Source: Zophobihabitans entericus (GTDB taxonomy: Bacteria; Pseudomonadota; Gammaproteobacteria; Enterobacterales; Orbaceae). From it: a stretch of DNA of 64,000 bases. Every line of letters starts with the position of its first letter. Position 1 is the stretch's first letter. This document shows positions 1 through 8,914 of the stretch, in pieces. Under the pieces are notes generated by a model. The model searched no databases and was not told where the DNA came from. It worked only from the letters and a program-made list of their open reading frames with translations. The stretch is taken from positions 1,711,418 to 1,775,417 of the forward strand of contig NZ_CP050253.1 of assembly GCF_011745665.1 (NCBI RefSeq), given 5' to 3'. A program made the position numbers and the translations under genes.

Positions 1-1535
<1,535 letters not shown>

Positions 1536-1537
1536 TA

Positions 1538-1565
1538 AAAAAGAGGGAATAATCCCTCTTTTTAC
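1538..1565 (-). terminator. Rho-independent terminator of the AtuA/CitMHS operon
   Basis: Perfect stem AAAGAGGGA / TCCCTCTTT with a 4-nt loop, flanked by A and T runs, just downstream of the last gene of the minus-strand operon. The flanking runs make it potentially bidirectional. Confidence 0.85.
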
Positions 1566-1589
1566 TATTAACTCACTATTTAAATTGAA

Positions 1590-1889
1590 CTAAATATCCA
1601 TATTTAAAATAGCTGCACTCAGGCCTTTACCATGCATATCATGCGCTAAAGTACGAGTTACTCCGCCACCCAGTGCGTTGTACATCACAAAGTTTAGGGC
1701 ACCAATATTTGGTAACTCATAACGGACAACTTCACCTTTGACGATATCAGAGAAGAAGTCCTTCACTTTTTCTGCCGTTAGCGCGGCTTTGATTTTCTCA
1801 TAATCTTTGCTGTCATAAGCGATCACAGAGATATTAGAAATATTCCCTTTATCACCAGTACGGGAATGTGCGATTTCACGAAGTTTCAT
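1590..1889 (-). CDS. Small AtuA-related protein (C-terminal AtuA-like domain as a separate polypeptide)
   Basis: A 99-residue protein starting MKLREIAHSRTGDKGN and rich in the conserved pattern of the C-terminal domain of AtuA-type proteins (SRTGDKGN, the ALGGGVTRTLAHDMHGK segment near residues 72-88). In Pseudomonas AtuA this region is part of one long protein; here it is its own gene, one base downstream of the AtuA N-terminal gene, so both are probably co-translated and form a complex. The biochemical role is not established; association with the upstream protein is inferred from adjacency. No signal peptide or membrane segment. Confidence 0.75.
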   Translation of the reverse strand: MKLREIAHSRTGDKGNISNISVIAYDSKDYEKIKAALTAEKVKDFFSDIVKGEVVRYELPNIGALNFVMYNALGGGVTRTLAHDMHGKGLSAAILNMDI

Positions 1890-1890
1890 T

Positions 1891-3228
1891 TTATACCTCC
1901 AAATAACTGACAGTGGTTTTAACTAAATTACGAGCAAGTAGTGTTGAATCCATCGCAACAATCTCTTTAACAGATTTAAATGCTCCACCACCGCCAGCTG
2001 GACCATTGGTATAAAGGGTTTCAACTTCATTACCAATTGTTGCTGCTTCTTCTTTAGTTGCAAAGCGTGCTGCAACACGCGCTCTGACCTCATAAGGTTT
2101 GCTTTCTTTAGAGAGTTTTTCACCATGTAAAGAGTTAACACCAATTAAATCAAAACGAATTTCCTGTGGTTTAACCTGACAAATATCTAAGCGCTCCTTA
2201 ACAATCTCAAGTGCCAGCTGGCCACGCTCAACAGCGCCTGGGCCTGCGTAACTAATTTCGCCTTCACCAATAAAGCCATCAGTATAGCCAACAGAGACTT
2301 TCAGTGTGTCTGTACGTGCTCTGCCAGTTGCTCCTTTGACAGCGACCTGATCTTTAGCCACCTGAGTAAACGTAATTCCGGTAAAATCAGCCACAACATC
2401 AGGCGTGATATAAGCATCCGGTTTATGGATCTCATACAGAAGTTGCTGCTTACAGGTGTCAACAGTAACGCAACCTCCTGCATCAGCCACTTTAGTAATA
2501 ACTGCATTACCATCTTCGGTTATCTCAGCAATCGGGAAGCCAAGACGAGCTAAATTAGGTACGTCACGGAAACCTGGATCAGCAAAATATCCACCAGTAA
2601 TTTGACCTGCACATTCAAGTAAATGACCAATTGCCGTACCTTTGCCTAGCTTATCCCAGTCATCAGCCAGCCAGCCAAATTCAAACATCATGGTAGATAA
2701 GAACAGTGACGGGTCTGAAACACGCCCCGCAATCACAATGTCAGCCCCTTGAGTCAGAGCTTCAACCAGTGGTTTGGCGCCTAAATAAGCATTAGCTGAA
2801 ATAATTGTTTTGCCTGATTTTGAGATAACACTGCCAGCTTCATCCAGTTTAGAATCTTGCTGAATAATCGTGTTATACACATCATCACCTTCAACAATGG
2901 CGATTTTAAGATTTGATAAGCCTAAATCTTTAGCGATTGTTTTAGTCAGCTCAGCCGCTGCTCTTGGGTTTGCAGAGCCCATATTGGTGACAATTTTAAT
3001 CTTTTTAGCCGCACAGATTGGTAGTACTGCTTTCATACGTGCTGCTAAAAGCTCATTAAAACCTGCATTAGGATTTTGTTTCTTTTGACGCTGACCAATA
3101 GCGATCGTTCTTTCCGCCAGACATTCAAAAATTAAGTAAGAGATATCACCTTTTTGAGCCAGTTCAATGGCTGGTTCTACCCGGTCTCCACCGTAGCCTG
3201 CACCACAACCAATTCTAATTTTTTTCAT
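1891..3228 (-). CDS. AtuA-family protein (DUF1446)
   Basis: A 445-residue cytoplasmic protein beginning MKKIRIGCGAGYGGDRVEPA, with the hallmark glycine-rich N-terminus and the FECLAERTIA motif (residues about 34-43) of the DUF1446/acyclic terpene utilisation A family. The family is named after AtuA of Pseudomonas citronellol/geraniol degradation, but most members sit in unrelated carboxylic-acid clusters and have no proven reaction. Here it lies between a CitMHS-type transporter and the small AtuA-related gene, divergent from a LysR regulator, suggesting catabolism of an imported organic acid. No terpene-degradation genes (acyl-CoA carboxylases) are nearby, so a terpene role is unlikely. Confidence 0.8.
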   Translation of the reverse strand: MKKIRIGCGAGYGGDRVEPAIELAQKGDISYLIFECLAERTIAIGQRQKKQNPNAGFNELLAARMKAVLPICAAKKIKIVTNMGSANPRAAAELTKTIAKDLGLSNLKIAIVEGDDVYNTIIQQDSKLDEAGSVISKSGKTIISANAYLGAKPLVEALTQGADIVIAGRVSDPSLFLSTMMFEFGWLADDWDKLGKGTAIGHLLECAGQITGGYFADPGFRDVPNLARLGFPIAEITEDGNAVITKVADAGGCVTVDTCKQQLLYEIHKPDAYITPDVVADFTGITFTQVAKDQVAVKGATGRARTDTLKVSVGYTDGFIGEGEISYAGPGAVERGQLALEIVKERLDICQVKPQEIRFDLIGVNSLHGEKLSKESKPYEVRARVAARFATKEEAATIGNEVETLYTNGPAGGGGAFKSVKEIVAMDSTLLARNLVKTTVSYLEV

Positions 3229-3272
3229 AACAATTTACCTTTATTCGATTTAATTTGTCTTTTGTGCGTCTG

Positions 3273-4586
3273 TTATATCGGGAATACTCCAAACACTACG
3301 CACGCAAATGTCATAATGATGGAAGCTAACCATAAAATTGGAATACTGAATTTTTGGTGATCAGCTAAGTCAACGCCAGCAAGGCTTACCAGTAAGAAAG
3401 TGGCTGGTGTTAATGGACTAACAGGGAAACCAGTAGTCATTTGTCCCATAATTGATGCCTGAGCAACCTGAATTGCAGGAACACCCAGCATTTCAACGGT
3501 ATGAGCCACAACTGGCATAATGCCAAAGTAGTAAGAATCAGGATCGAAGACTAAACTTAAAGGCATTGAAATAATACCGGTGATAAACGGTACATGTGAT
3601 GCAAAGCTTTCTGGTACAAAGTTAACCGCTGCTTCTGACATCGCTTTTAACATACCAGAACCACCCATAATGCCGGTGAAAGCACCTGCTGCAAATAGAA
3701 TACTTGCCATCATTAGTGCAGCTTTGGCATGAGCATTAATACGCTCAGATTGCATTTTTACATTTGGATAGTTAATGATTAGCGCAAGTGTTAAGGCAAT
3801 CATAAATGCCACTGTTGGAGAGATTTTGGTAAATACCATGGTGCCAAGAACAGCAACAACCAGTAAAATGTTGACCCAGAATAGATGTGGGCGACGTAAT
3901 TTCTTCTCTTCTTCAGTCAGCTCTTTCTCATGGAATTGGTCAGAAGAACCACTCGCAATAGAGAAGCCACCAGCTAAACCAAGGCGTTTTTGTTCTTTCT
4001 TGCCCCAGTAATAGCCCATAAAGATCATGAATGCCAGACCACAAAGTTGAGCAGGAATAAGCGGTACAAACAGATCGTGAGTTGAGATATTTAAAGCACT
4101 CGCAGCACGAATCATCGGTCCAGTCCAAGGCAGGAAGTTAACACCGGCACTGAGTGCGGTAATCCCGATCAGCATGCGTTTATCCATACCTAATTTGTCA
4201 AATAGCGGTAGCATAGTTGGGACAGTAATTAGGAACGTTACTGCACCGTTACCATCAAGGTGGGCAATTAGCGCTAGAATCCCGGTACCAATAATGATAC
4301 GAATAGGATTCACACCAACAAAACGCAAGATACGTTTAATAATTGGGTCAAACATACCGGCATCGGTAACAACACCAAAGAACGTAATAGCAAAAACAAA
4401 CATCGCCGCCATTGGCGCCAGTTTAGTAATGCCTGATACGATATATTTTGGTGTTTCCAGACCACAACCAGCGATCAGTGCCCCAATTGTCGGTATTAAA
4501 ATTAATGCCGCAATGGGTGACATTCGTTTTGACATGATGCAGTACAAGAGTGCTGCTATCGTCAAAACCCCGATAAGAGCTAACAT
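3273..4586 (-). CDS. CitMHS-family citrate/tricarboxylate-type transporter
   Basis: A 437-residue polytopic membrane protein with about eleven to twelve hydrophobic segments. It starts MLALIGVLTIAALLYCIM and carries the CitMHS patterns HLDGNGAVTFLITVPTMLP (about residues 109-127) and LSAGVNFLPWTGPMIRAAS. CitMHS proteins import citrate, often as a metal complex, or related carboxylates with protons. It is the first gene of the operon with the AtuA pair, and its divergent LysR gene probably controls it. The substrate cannot be read from the sequence; citrate is possible, but a less common tricarboxylate or branched acid would explain the AtuA partners better. Confidence 0.88.
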   Translation of the reverse strand: MLALIGVLTIAALLYCIMSKRMSPIAALILIPTIGALIAGCGLETPKYIVSGITKLAPMAAMFVFAITFFGVVTDAGMFDPIIKRILRFVGVNPIRIIIGTGILALIAHLDGNGAVTFLITVPTMLPLFDKLGMDKRMLIGITALSAGVNFLPWTGPMIRAASALNISTHDLFVPLIPAQLCGLAFMIFMGYYWGKKEQKRLGLAGGFSIASGSSDQFHEKELTEEEKKLRRPHLFWVNILLVVAVLGTMVFTKISPTVAFMIALTLALIINYPNVKMQSERINAHAKAALMMASILFAAGAFTGIMGGSGMLKAMSEAAVNFVPESFASHVPFITGIISMPLSLVFDPDSYYFGIMPVVAHTVEMLGVPAIQVAQASIMGQMTTGFPVSPLTPATFLLVSLAGVDLADHQKFSIPILWLASIIMTFACVVFGVFPI

Positions 4587-4852
4587 AGATTCTCCTTATA
4601 ATGTAATGATGAGTTGTAACTTTGGAGAAGATTTTTAGGGATTTAAGGCAATAAAACTAATCGAAAAACAAAATAGAGTTATCTGTTTTTTCAATAACAT
4701 CCATCTATTTGCAATTCAAATAAATTAATTGAACGATTAAATAAATAATATAAATAAAAAACATCAATACATTCATTAAGTTAAATAAAGAAGATAAAAA
4801 CTGAATCTAACTTTATTGAATTTTTTATTTATTTACGTCACAGAATTAAAAA

Positions 4853-4901
4853 GTCACTTTTGATAACTCGTCCAAAAATGGAGTAACTATGTTAAAGTGA
4901 C
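4853..4901. promoter_or_regulatory. Candidate LysR operator between the divergent CitMHS and lysR genes
   Basis: An inverted repeat GTCACTTT (4853-4860) / AAAGTGAC (4894-4901) sits about 80 bases upstream of the lysR start, inside the 391-base AT-rich divergent promoter region 4587-4977. Position and symmetry fit a LysR-type binding region, but no protein-binding evidence exists and the arms are short. Nothing else in 4587-4977 looks like a gene. Confidence 0.35.
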
Positions 4902-4977
4902 CGCAACTTAAGGATTGACACACAAAAACCAGGAACGTTTATCCATTTAACAAATAAATATGAGATAACTGACTGAT

Positions 4978-5874
4978 ATGAATCTATCTATAAAGCAATT
5001 ACGTGCTTTTTTGGCTCTGGCTGAAGCGGAAAACTTTACCCGGGCATCAGAGAAAGTAAATTTATCCCAACCTGCTTTTAGTGCACTTATTGCTTCACTC
5101 GAACAAGAGATTGGTTATCGATTATTTGATCGTGATACTCGTAAAGTTCAGTTAAATAGTGACGGGCTGCATTTTATCGAACTCGCTCGTACAATGGTAC
5201 ATACTTATGACAATACTGTGAATGAGATCAGAGTTCGTTCCAAAGGTGAAGAAGGCCGGGTGACTTTAGCCGTTTTACCATCTATTGCGGTGCAGTGGGT
5301 GCCAGAGTTACTGGTCGAATTTAATAAGCAAAATCCGAATATTCATGTAGAGCTGATGGATACTCAGTGGGATCGCTGCTTGCAATCTATTATCAATCAT
5401 ACTGCTGATTTGGCTTTGACGGCAGGTACGCCATCCTTAAATGAGCTGAGTTCTGAAGTGTTATTTTCAGATAATTTTTATTTGATTTGTCATAAGGATC
5501 ATCCCTTAGCCAGTAAAGAATATGTAGAACTTTCTGATCTTGAGCATCAGCCACTGATTGCCTTTTCTCAGGGGACAAGTATTCGTATCTATACTGACCA
5601 GTTAATTCAGTTTCATAATATCCGGTATATTCTGGAAGTTCGTCAGCTCACCACAATGATGGGAATGGTGGCTTCTAATTATGGTATTAGCATTGTTACC
5701 GGGTTGACACTGTTTCAATTCGAACATCACAATATTGCGATCGTGCCTTTTAAGGATGTGTCGCTACGCCGGGCGGTATATCTGATTAAAAGTCGGGATA
5801 AAACATTATCGATTCCGGCGCAAAAGTTATATGACTTTATTAAAGAGAGTGCAGAGAAGAAATTTCAGGCGTAG
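4978..5874 (+). CDS. LysR-family transcriptional regulator of the CitMHS/AtuA operon
   Basis: A 298-residue protein with the usual LysR N-terminal winged helix-turn-helix (MNLSIKQLRAFLALAEAENFTRASEKVNLSQPAFS, residues 1-35 in two parts) and a C-terminal periplasmic-binding-like effector domain (from about residue 90). It is transcribed away from the CitMHS operon, the classic arrangement for a LysR activator responding to the pathway substrate. The ATG at 4978 follows GAGATAACTG-type purine-rich sequence. Effector unknown. Confidence 0.93.
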   Translation: MNLSIKQLRAFLALAEAENFTRASEKVNLSQPAFSALIASLEQEIGYRLFDRDTRKVQLNSDGLHFIELARTMVHTYDNTVNEIRVRSKGEEGRVTLAVLPSIAVQWVPELLVEFNKQNPNIHVELMDTQWDRCLQSIINHTADLALTAGTPSLNELSSEVLFSDNFYLICHKDHPLASKEYVELSDLEHQPLIAFSQGTSIRIYTDQLIQFHNIRYILEVRQLTTMMGMVASNYGISIVTGLTLFQFEHHNIAIVPFKDVSLRRAVYLIKSRDKTLSIPAQKLYDFIKESAEKKFQA

Positions 5875-5890
5875 TTTTAATTTAGTTTTG

Positions 5891-5988
5891 TGTGGCGGGG
5901 AGCACACCCCGCTGGCGTGTATTTTTTTGTATCGTGTTTGTTATCTGCATTGGGTTTAGGGCGGACTGCACCGCCCATGCGCAATAGC
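5891..5988 (+). repeat. Palindromic repeat module, copy 1 (hairpins A and B)
   Basis: Hairpin A is GCGGGG-AGCACA-CCCCGC at 5895-5912, hairpin B is GGGCGGACTGCACCGCCC at 5959-5976, followed by ATGCGCAAT. The same A-spacer-B order, with similar intervening TTTTTGTATCG and GGGTTTAGG words, returns at 20015-20118, and inverted at 6478-6575. The G+C-rich hairpins contrast sharply with the surrounding AT-rich DNA. Confidence 0.8.
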
Positions 5989-6018
5989 TTTTGTTCTGTG
6001 TTTACTCTCAGCTTGGTA

Positions 6019-6096
6019 TAAGTGCCATGGTTCAATAGAATTCTCGAGAAGAGATGCAAGTGTGCCATCGCGAATTCTATTGAACCATGGCACTTA
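6019..6096. repeat. 25-bp perfect inverted repeat with 28-base loop (possible miniature element)
   Basis: Bases 6019-6043 and 6072-6096 are exact reverse complements (25 of 25), beginning TAAGTGCCATGG and ending CCATGGCACTTA, separated by 28 bases. The outer ends are TA, the target dinucleotide duplicated by IS630/mariner elements, so a MITE-like remnant is one reading. No transposase in the window shares these ends as far as I can see. As RNA it would form a very stable hairpin; no T-run follows, so a simple terminator is unlikely. Confidence 0.85.
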
Positions 6097-6305
6097 GTAG
6101 ATTTTCTCAACCTCTTTTAAAAACACAAATACTTTTTCCAAAAGTAAGACGATTAATATCGTTTTGATATGTGTATATAATTAATAAATACAAAATATAG
6201 AAGTTAATAAAATCAAGTGGTTAAAATTTGAATTTATATATTTAACTTATTAATATTGAAAAATTTTTTCTTCTTTGTTCTTTTTGATTCAAACGGTGAA
6301 GTGTT

Positions 6306-6381
6306 GATTGATGGAGAGCGTACCTCATAGGTCTTAGCGAGCCCTCGAGCGGGAGCCTATGGGGTGCGGTAGGCCATCAAA
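6306..6381. repeat. Imperfect palindrome linked to the repeat modules
   Basis: Outer arms TTGATGG / CCATCAAA and inner arms CCTCATAGG / CCTATGGGG enclose a GCGAGCCCTCGAGCGGGAG centre. The right half (GGGGTGCGGTAGGCCATCAAAC, 6360-6381 region) recurs in reverse at 20123-20145 beside repeat copy 2, so it belongs to the same mosaic family. Confidence 0.65.
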
Positions 6382-6414
6382 CCTACGGAATCAGCAGCCA
6401 CACTCCCAAAAAAC

Positions 6415-6590
6415 ATACCCGGGGGATGTATCCCCCGCAACATACCATGCTAATACAAACACAGAATAAGCCTGATTGTATATTGCGCCCAGGCGGCGCA
6501 GTCCGCCCTAACCGAATGCTAATAGCAGACTCAAAACAAAGAACACGCAGAGCGGGGCGTGCTCCCCGCCCAAACACCATGCTAATAACA
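6415..6590 (-). repeat. Palindromic repeat module, copy 2, inverted and with an extra hairpin
   Basis: On the minus strand this contains hairpin A (6552-6569, GCGGGGCGTGCTCCCCGC read on plus), hairpin B (6492-6508) and an additional A-like hairpin CGGGGGA-TGTA-TCCCCCG (6420-6437). The A-B order is the reverse complement of the copies at 5891 and 20015. Short open frames here are composed of repeat sequence and are not genes. Confidence 0.8.
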
Positions 6591-6702
6591 TTTACCCCTC
6601 AAGAAACCTTCACCCAATGGTAATGAATCTCCTCAAATATCTCCTTAAAAATTAAATCGTTATTTTTAAATGTTAACTTCTTCTCGTAATTTGCTTGAAT
6701 CA

Positions 6703-6732
6703 TTACAATTTTTTGCCGATTTGTTATATAAT
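6703..6732 (+). promoter_or_regulatory. Probable promoter of mukFEB
   Basis: A consensus -10 TATAAT lies at 6727-6732, 86 bases upstream of mukF; a weak -35 (TTACAA, 6703-6708) precedes it by 18 bases. The -10 is convincing, the -35 is not. Confidence 0.45.
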
Positions 6733-6817
6733 CTCCGATTATTTTGCCTGTAATTTGTACTTAGTTGTATAGACGTTTACAGAGTTGGCTTAGGCTGAAA
6801 GTTTATAAGGGTTATAT

Positions 6818-8140
6818 ATGAGCGATTTTTCCCAATCAGTACCAGAACTGGTAGCTTGGGCAAAAAAGAATGATTTCTCCATTTCGTTACCAACAGAGCG
6901 CCTGGCGTTCCTGCTTGCTATTGCGGCGCTGAACGGTGAGCGATTTGATGGTGAAATGAATGAATCTGAACTGGTTGATGCTTTCAGACATGTCAGTAAA
7001 GGTTTTGAACAGAGTCAGGAAACAATTACCGTCCGTGCGAACAATGCCATTAATGATCTGGTTCGTCAGCGACTGATTACGCGTTTTACCAGTGAACTTA
7101 CCGATGGCTTATCTATCTATCGACTAACACCACTTGGGATTGGTATTACCGATTACTATATCCGCCAGCGTGAGTTTTCAACTCTTCGTCTGTCTATCCA
7201 GTTATCGATTGTGGCTCAGGAATTAAAACGTGCCGCAGATGCTGCTCAGGAAGGTGGTGATGACATTCACTGGCATCGTAACGTGTTTGCACCACTTAAA
7301 TATTCTGTGGCTGAGATCTTTGACAGTATTGATATGACTCAGCGCATCATGGATGAGCAACAAAGTGAAGTGAAACAAAATATTGCCGCACTGCTCAGTC
7401 AGGACTGGCAAGCTGCCATTAGCAGCTGTGAATCATTACTTTCAGAAACATCCGGTACGCTGCGAGAACTACAAGATACGCTGGAAGCAGCAGGGGATAA
7501 GCTACAAGCCAGCTTACTTCAGATTCAGGATGCAACCATGTATGACCCTGAACTTGAACGTGTAAATAACGTTGTTATCGATTTGCAGGGTAAACTAGAC
7601 CGAATTATTAGCTGGGGTCAGCAAGCGATTGACCTCTGGATTGGCTACGACCGCCATGTGCATAAATTTATCCGAACGGCTATCGATCTGGATAAAAACC
7701 GAATTTTCTCTCAACGTTTACGTCGTTCCATTCAAAGTTATTTCGATCTACCGTGGACACTTACTGTGGCTAACGCAGAACGCTTGCTTGATATGCGCGA
7801 TGAAGAGTTATTGCTCAGAGATGCAGAAGTAACCGGTGAGTTACCTTCTGAACTCGAATTTGAACAAATTGAAGAGATTCAAGAACATATTATCGCTCAT
7901 ATCGAGCAAAATCTGTTGGTCTTCCGTGAAGCGGCAAAACCACTGGATATGGGAGCGTCGATTCGTAGCTATCTGGCACAATTCCCTCGTTCCCAACACT
8001 TTGATATTGCACGTCTATTTATCGATCAAGCGATTCGTTTAGGCGTAGCAGATGCTGACTTCTCAGGAGTTCCTGCGCAGTGGCAACCGATTAACGATTA
8101 TGGAGCTAAGGTACAGGCACATGTCATCAATACATACTGA
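6818..8140 (+). CDS. mukF: Chromosome partition protein MukF (kleisin)
   Basis: Kleisin subunit of the MukBEF condensin, which organises and segregates the chromosome. The 440-residue length equals E. coli MukF. The N-terminal winged-helix dimerisation domain ([28 protein letters not shown]) and helical middle are recognisable, and the C-terminus should bind the MukB head. It is first of mukF-mukE-mukB and overlaps mukE by 20 bases. In Enterobacterales cmoM (smtA) usually precedes mukF; here it is replaced by a repeat-rich gap, so the operon has its own promoter. Confidence 0.97.
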   Translation: MSDFSQSVPELVAWAKKNDFSISLPTERLAFLLAIAALNGERFDGEMNESELVDAFRHVSKGFEQSQETITVRANNAINDLVRQRLITRFTSELTDGLSIYRLTPLGIGITDYYIRQREFSTLRLSIQLSIVAQELKRAADAAQEGGDDIHWHRNVFAPLKYSVAEIFDSIDMTQRIMDEQQSEVKQNIAALLSQDWQAAISSCESLLSETSGTLRELQDTLEAAGDKLQASLLQIQDATMYDPELERVNNVVIDLQGKLDRIISWGQQAIDLWIGYDRHVHKFIRTAIDLDKNRIFSQRLRRSIQSYFDLPWTLTVANAERLLDMRDEELLLRDAEVTGELPSELEFEQIEEIQEHIIAHIEQNLLVFREAAKPLDMGASIRSYLAQFPRSQHFDIARLFIDQAIRLGVADADFSGVPAQWQPINDYGAKVQAHVINTY

Positions 8141-8912
8141 AGAACAAATGGATATTGAAGAAGCATTAAACAGGGATGAGAAACCGGGTTCACCTGCGGT
8201 GAGTCAAAATTTATCAACCTATATGCCGGTTAAGCTGGCTCAGGCTATTGCCAATTCACTGTTCCCTGAACTTGATAGTACGCTGCGTTCAGGTCGCCAT
8301 GTTGGTATTGATGAGCTGGATAATCATGCATTTTTAATGGATTATCAGGCTGAGCTTGAGCAATTCTATCAACGCTATCATGTTGAATTAATTCGTGCAC
8401 CGGAAGGGTTCTTCTACCTGCGTCCGCGTTCGACAACACTTATCCCGCGTTCGGTATTGTCTGAGCTGGATATGCTGGTTGGTAAAGTACTTTGTTATCT
8501 TTACCTCAGTCCTGAGCGTTTAGCGCATGAAGGTATCTTCTCTATCAATGAGCTATACGATGAACTCATGGGACTGGCTGATGAAGGTAAATTATTAAAA
8601 CTGGTAAATAACCGTTCAACCGGTTCAGATTTAGATCGTCAAAAATTACAAGACAAGGTTAGAACATCACTTAATCGTTTACGTCGTTTAGGTATGGTGT
8701 TCTTTATTGTTGGTAATGACAGTAGCAAGTTTCGTATTACTGAATCAATTTTCCGCTTTGGGGCCGATGTTCGTAGTGGCGATGATGCACAGGAAGCGCA
8801 ATTACGTATGATTCGTGATGGTGAAGCAATGAAAATTGAAGGTTCATTATCTCTAGCTGATGATGAAAGTAGTGAAGAAAATAGTCAGGATAATGAGGGG
8901 ATAGAGGAATAA
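8121..8912 (+). CDS. mukE: Chromosome partition protein MukE
   Basis: Accessory winged-helix subunit that binds MukF and modulates the MukB ATPase. I chose the ATG at 8121 (263 residues, [14 protein letters not shown]) because it aligns with the MSS start of E. coli MukE and gives normal operon overlap; an upstream ATG at 8052 would lie 89 bases inside mukF. The core [17 protein letters not shown] and [20 protein letters not shown] is strongly conserved. Compared with E. coli (234 residues) it carries an extra N-terminal stretch of about 25 residues. The tail is acidic ([17 protein letters not shown]). Confidence 0.95.
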   Translation: MSSIHTEEQMDIEEALNRDEKPGSPAVSQNLSTYMPVKLAQAIANSLFPELDSTLRSGRHVGIDELDNHAFLMDYQAELEQFYQRYHVELIRAPEGFFYLRPRSTTLIPRSVLSELDMLVGKVLCYLYLSPERLAHEGIFSINELYDELMGLADEGKLLKLVNNRSTGSDLDRQKLQDKVRTSLNRLRRLGMVFFIVGNDSSKFRITESIFRFGADVRSGDDAQEAQLRMIRDGEAMKIEGSLSLADDESSEENSQDNEGIEE

Positions 8913-8914
8913 TT

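Noticed and set aside
5877-6110. Minus-strand 77-residue frame
   Set aside because: Built from hairpin modules A and B and the 25-bp inverted repeat; non-coding composition.
5891-6590. Hairpin modules as a CRISPR array
   Set aside because: Copies are inverted relative to each other, irregularly spaced and only two or three in number; no cas genes.
6383-6623. Overlapping 65-residue frames on both strands
   Set aside because: Both lie wholly inside the inverted palindrome module.
8052-8120. N-terminal extension of mukE
   Set aside because: It would overlap mukF by 89 bases and does not match the MukE N-terminus; the ATG at 8121 fits better.
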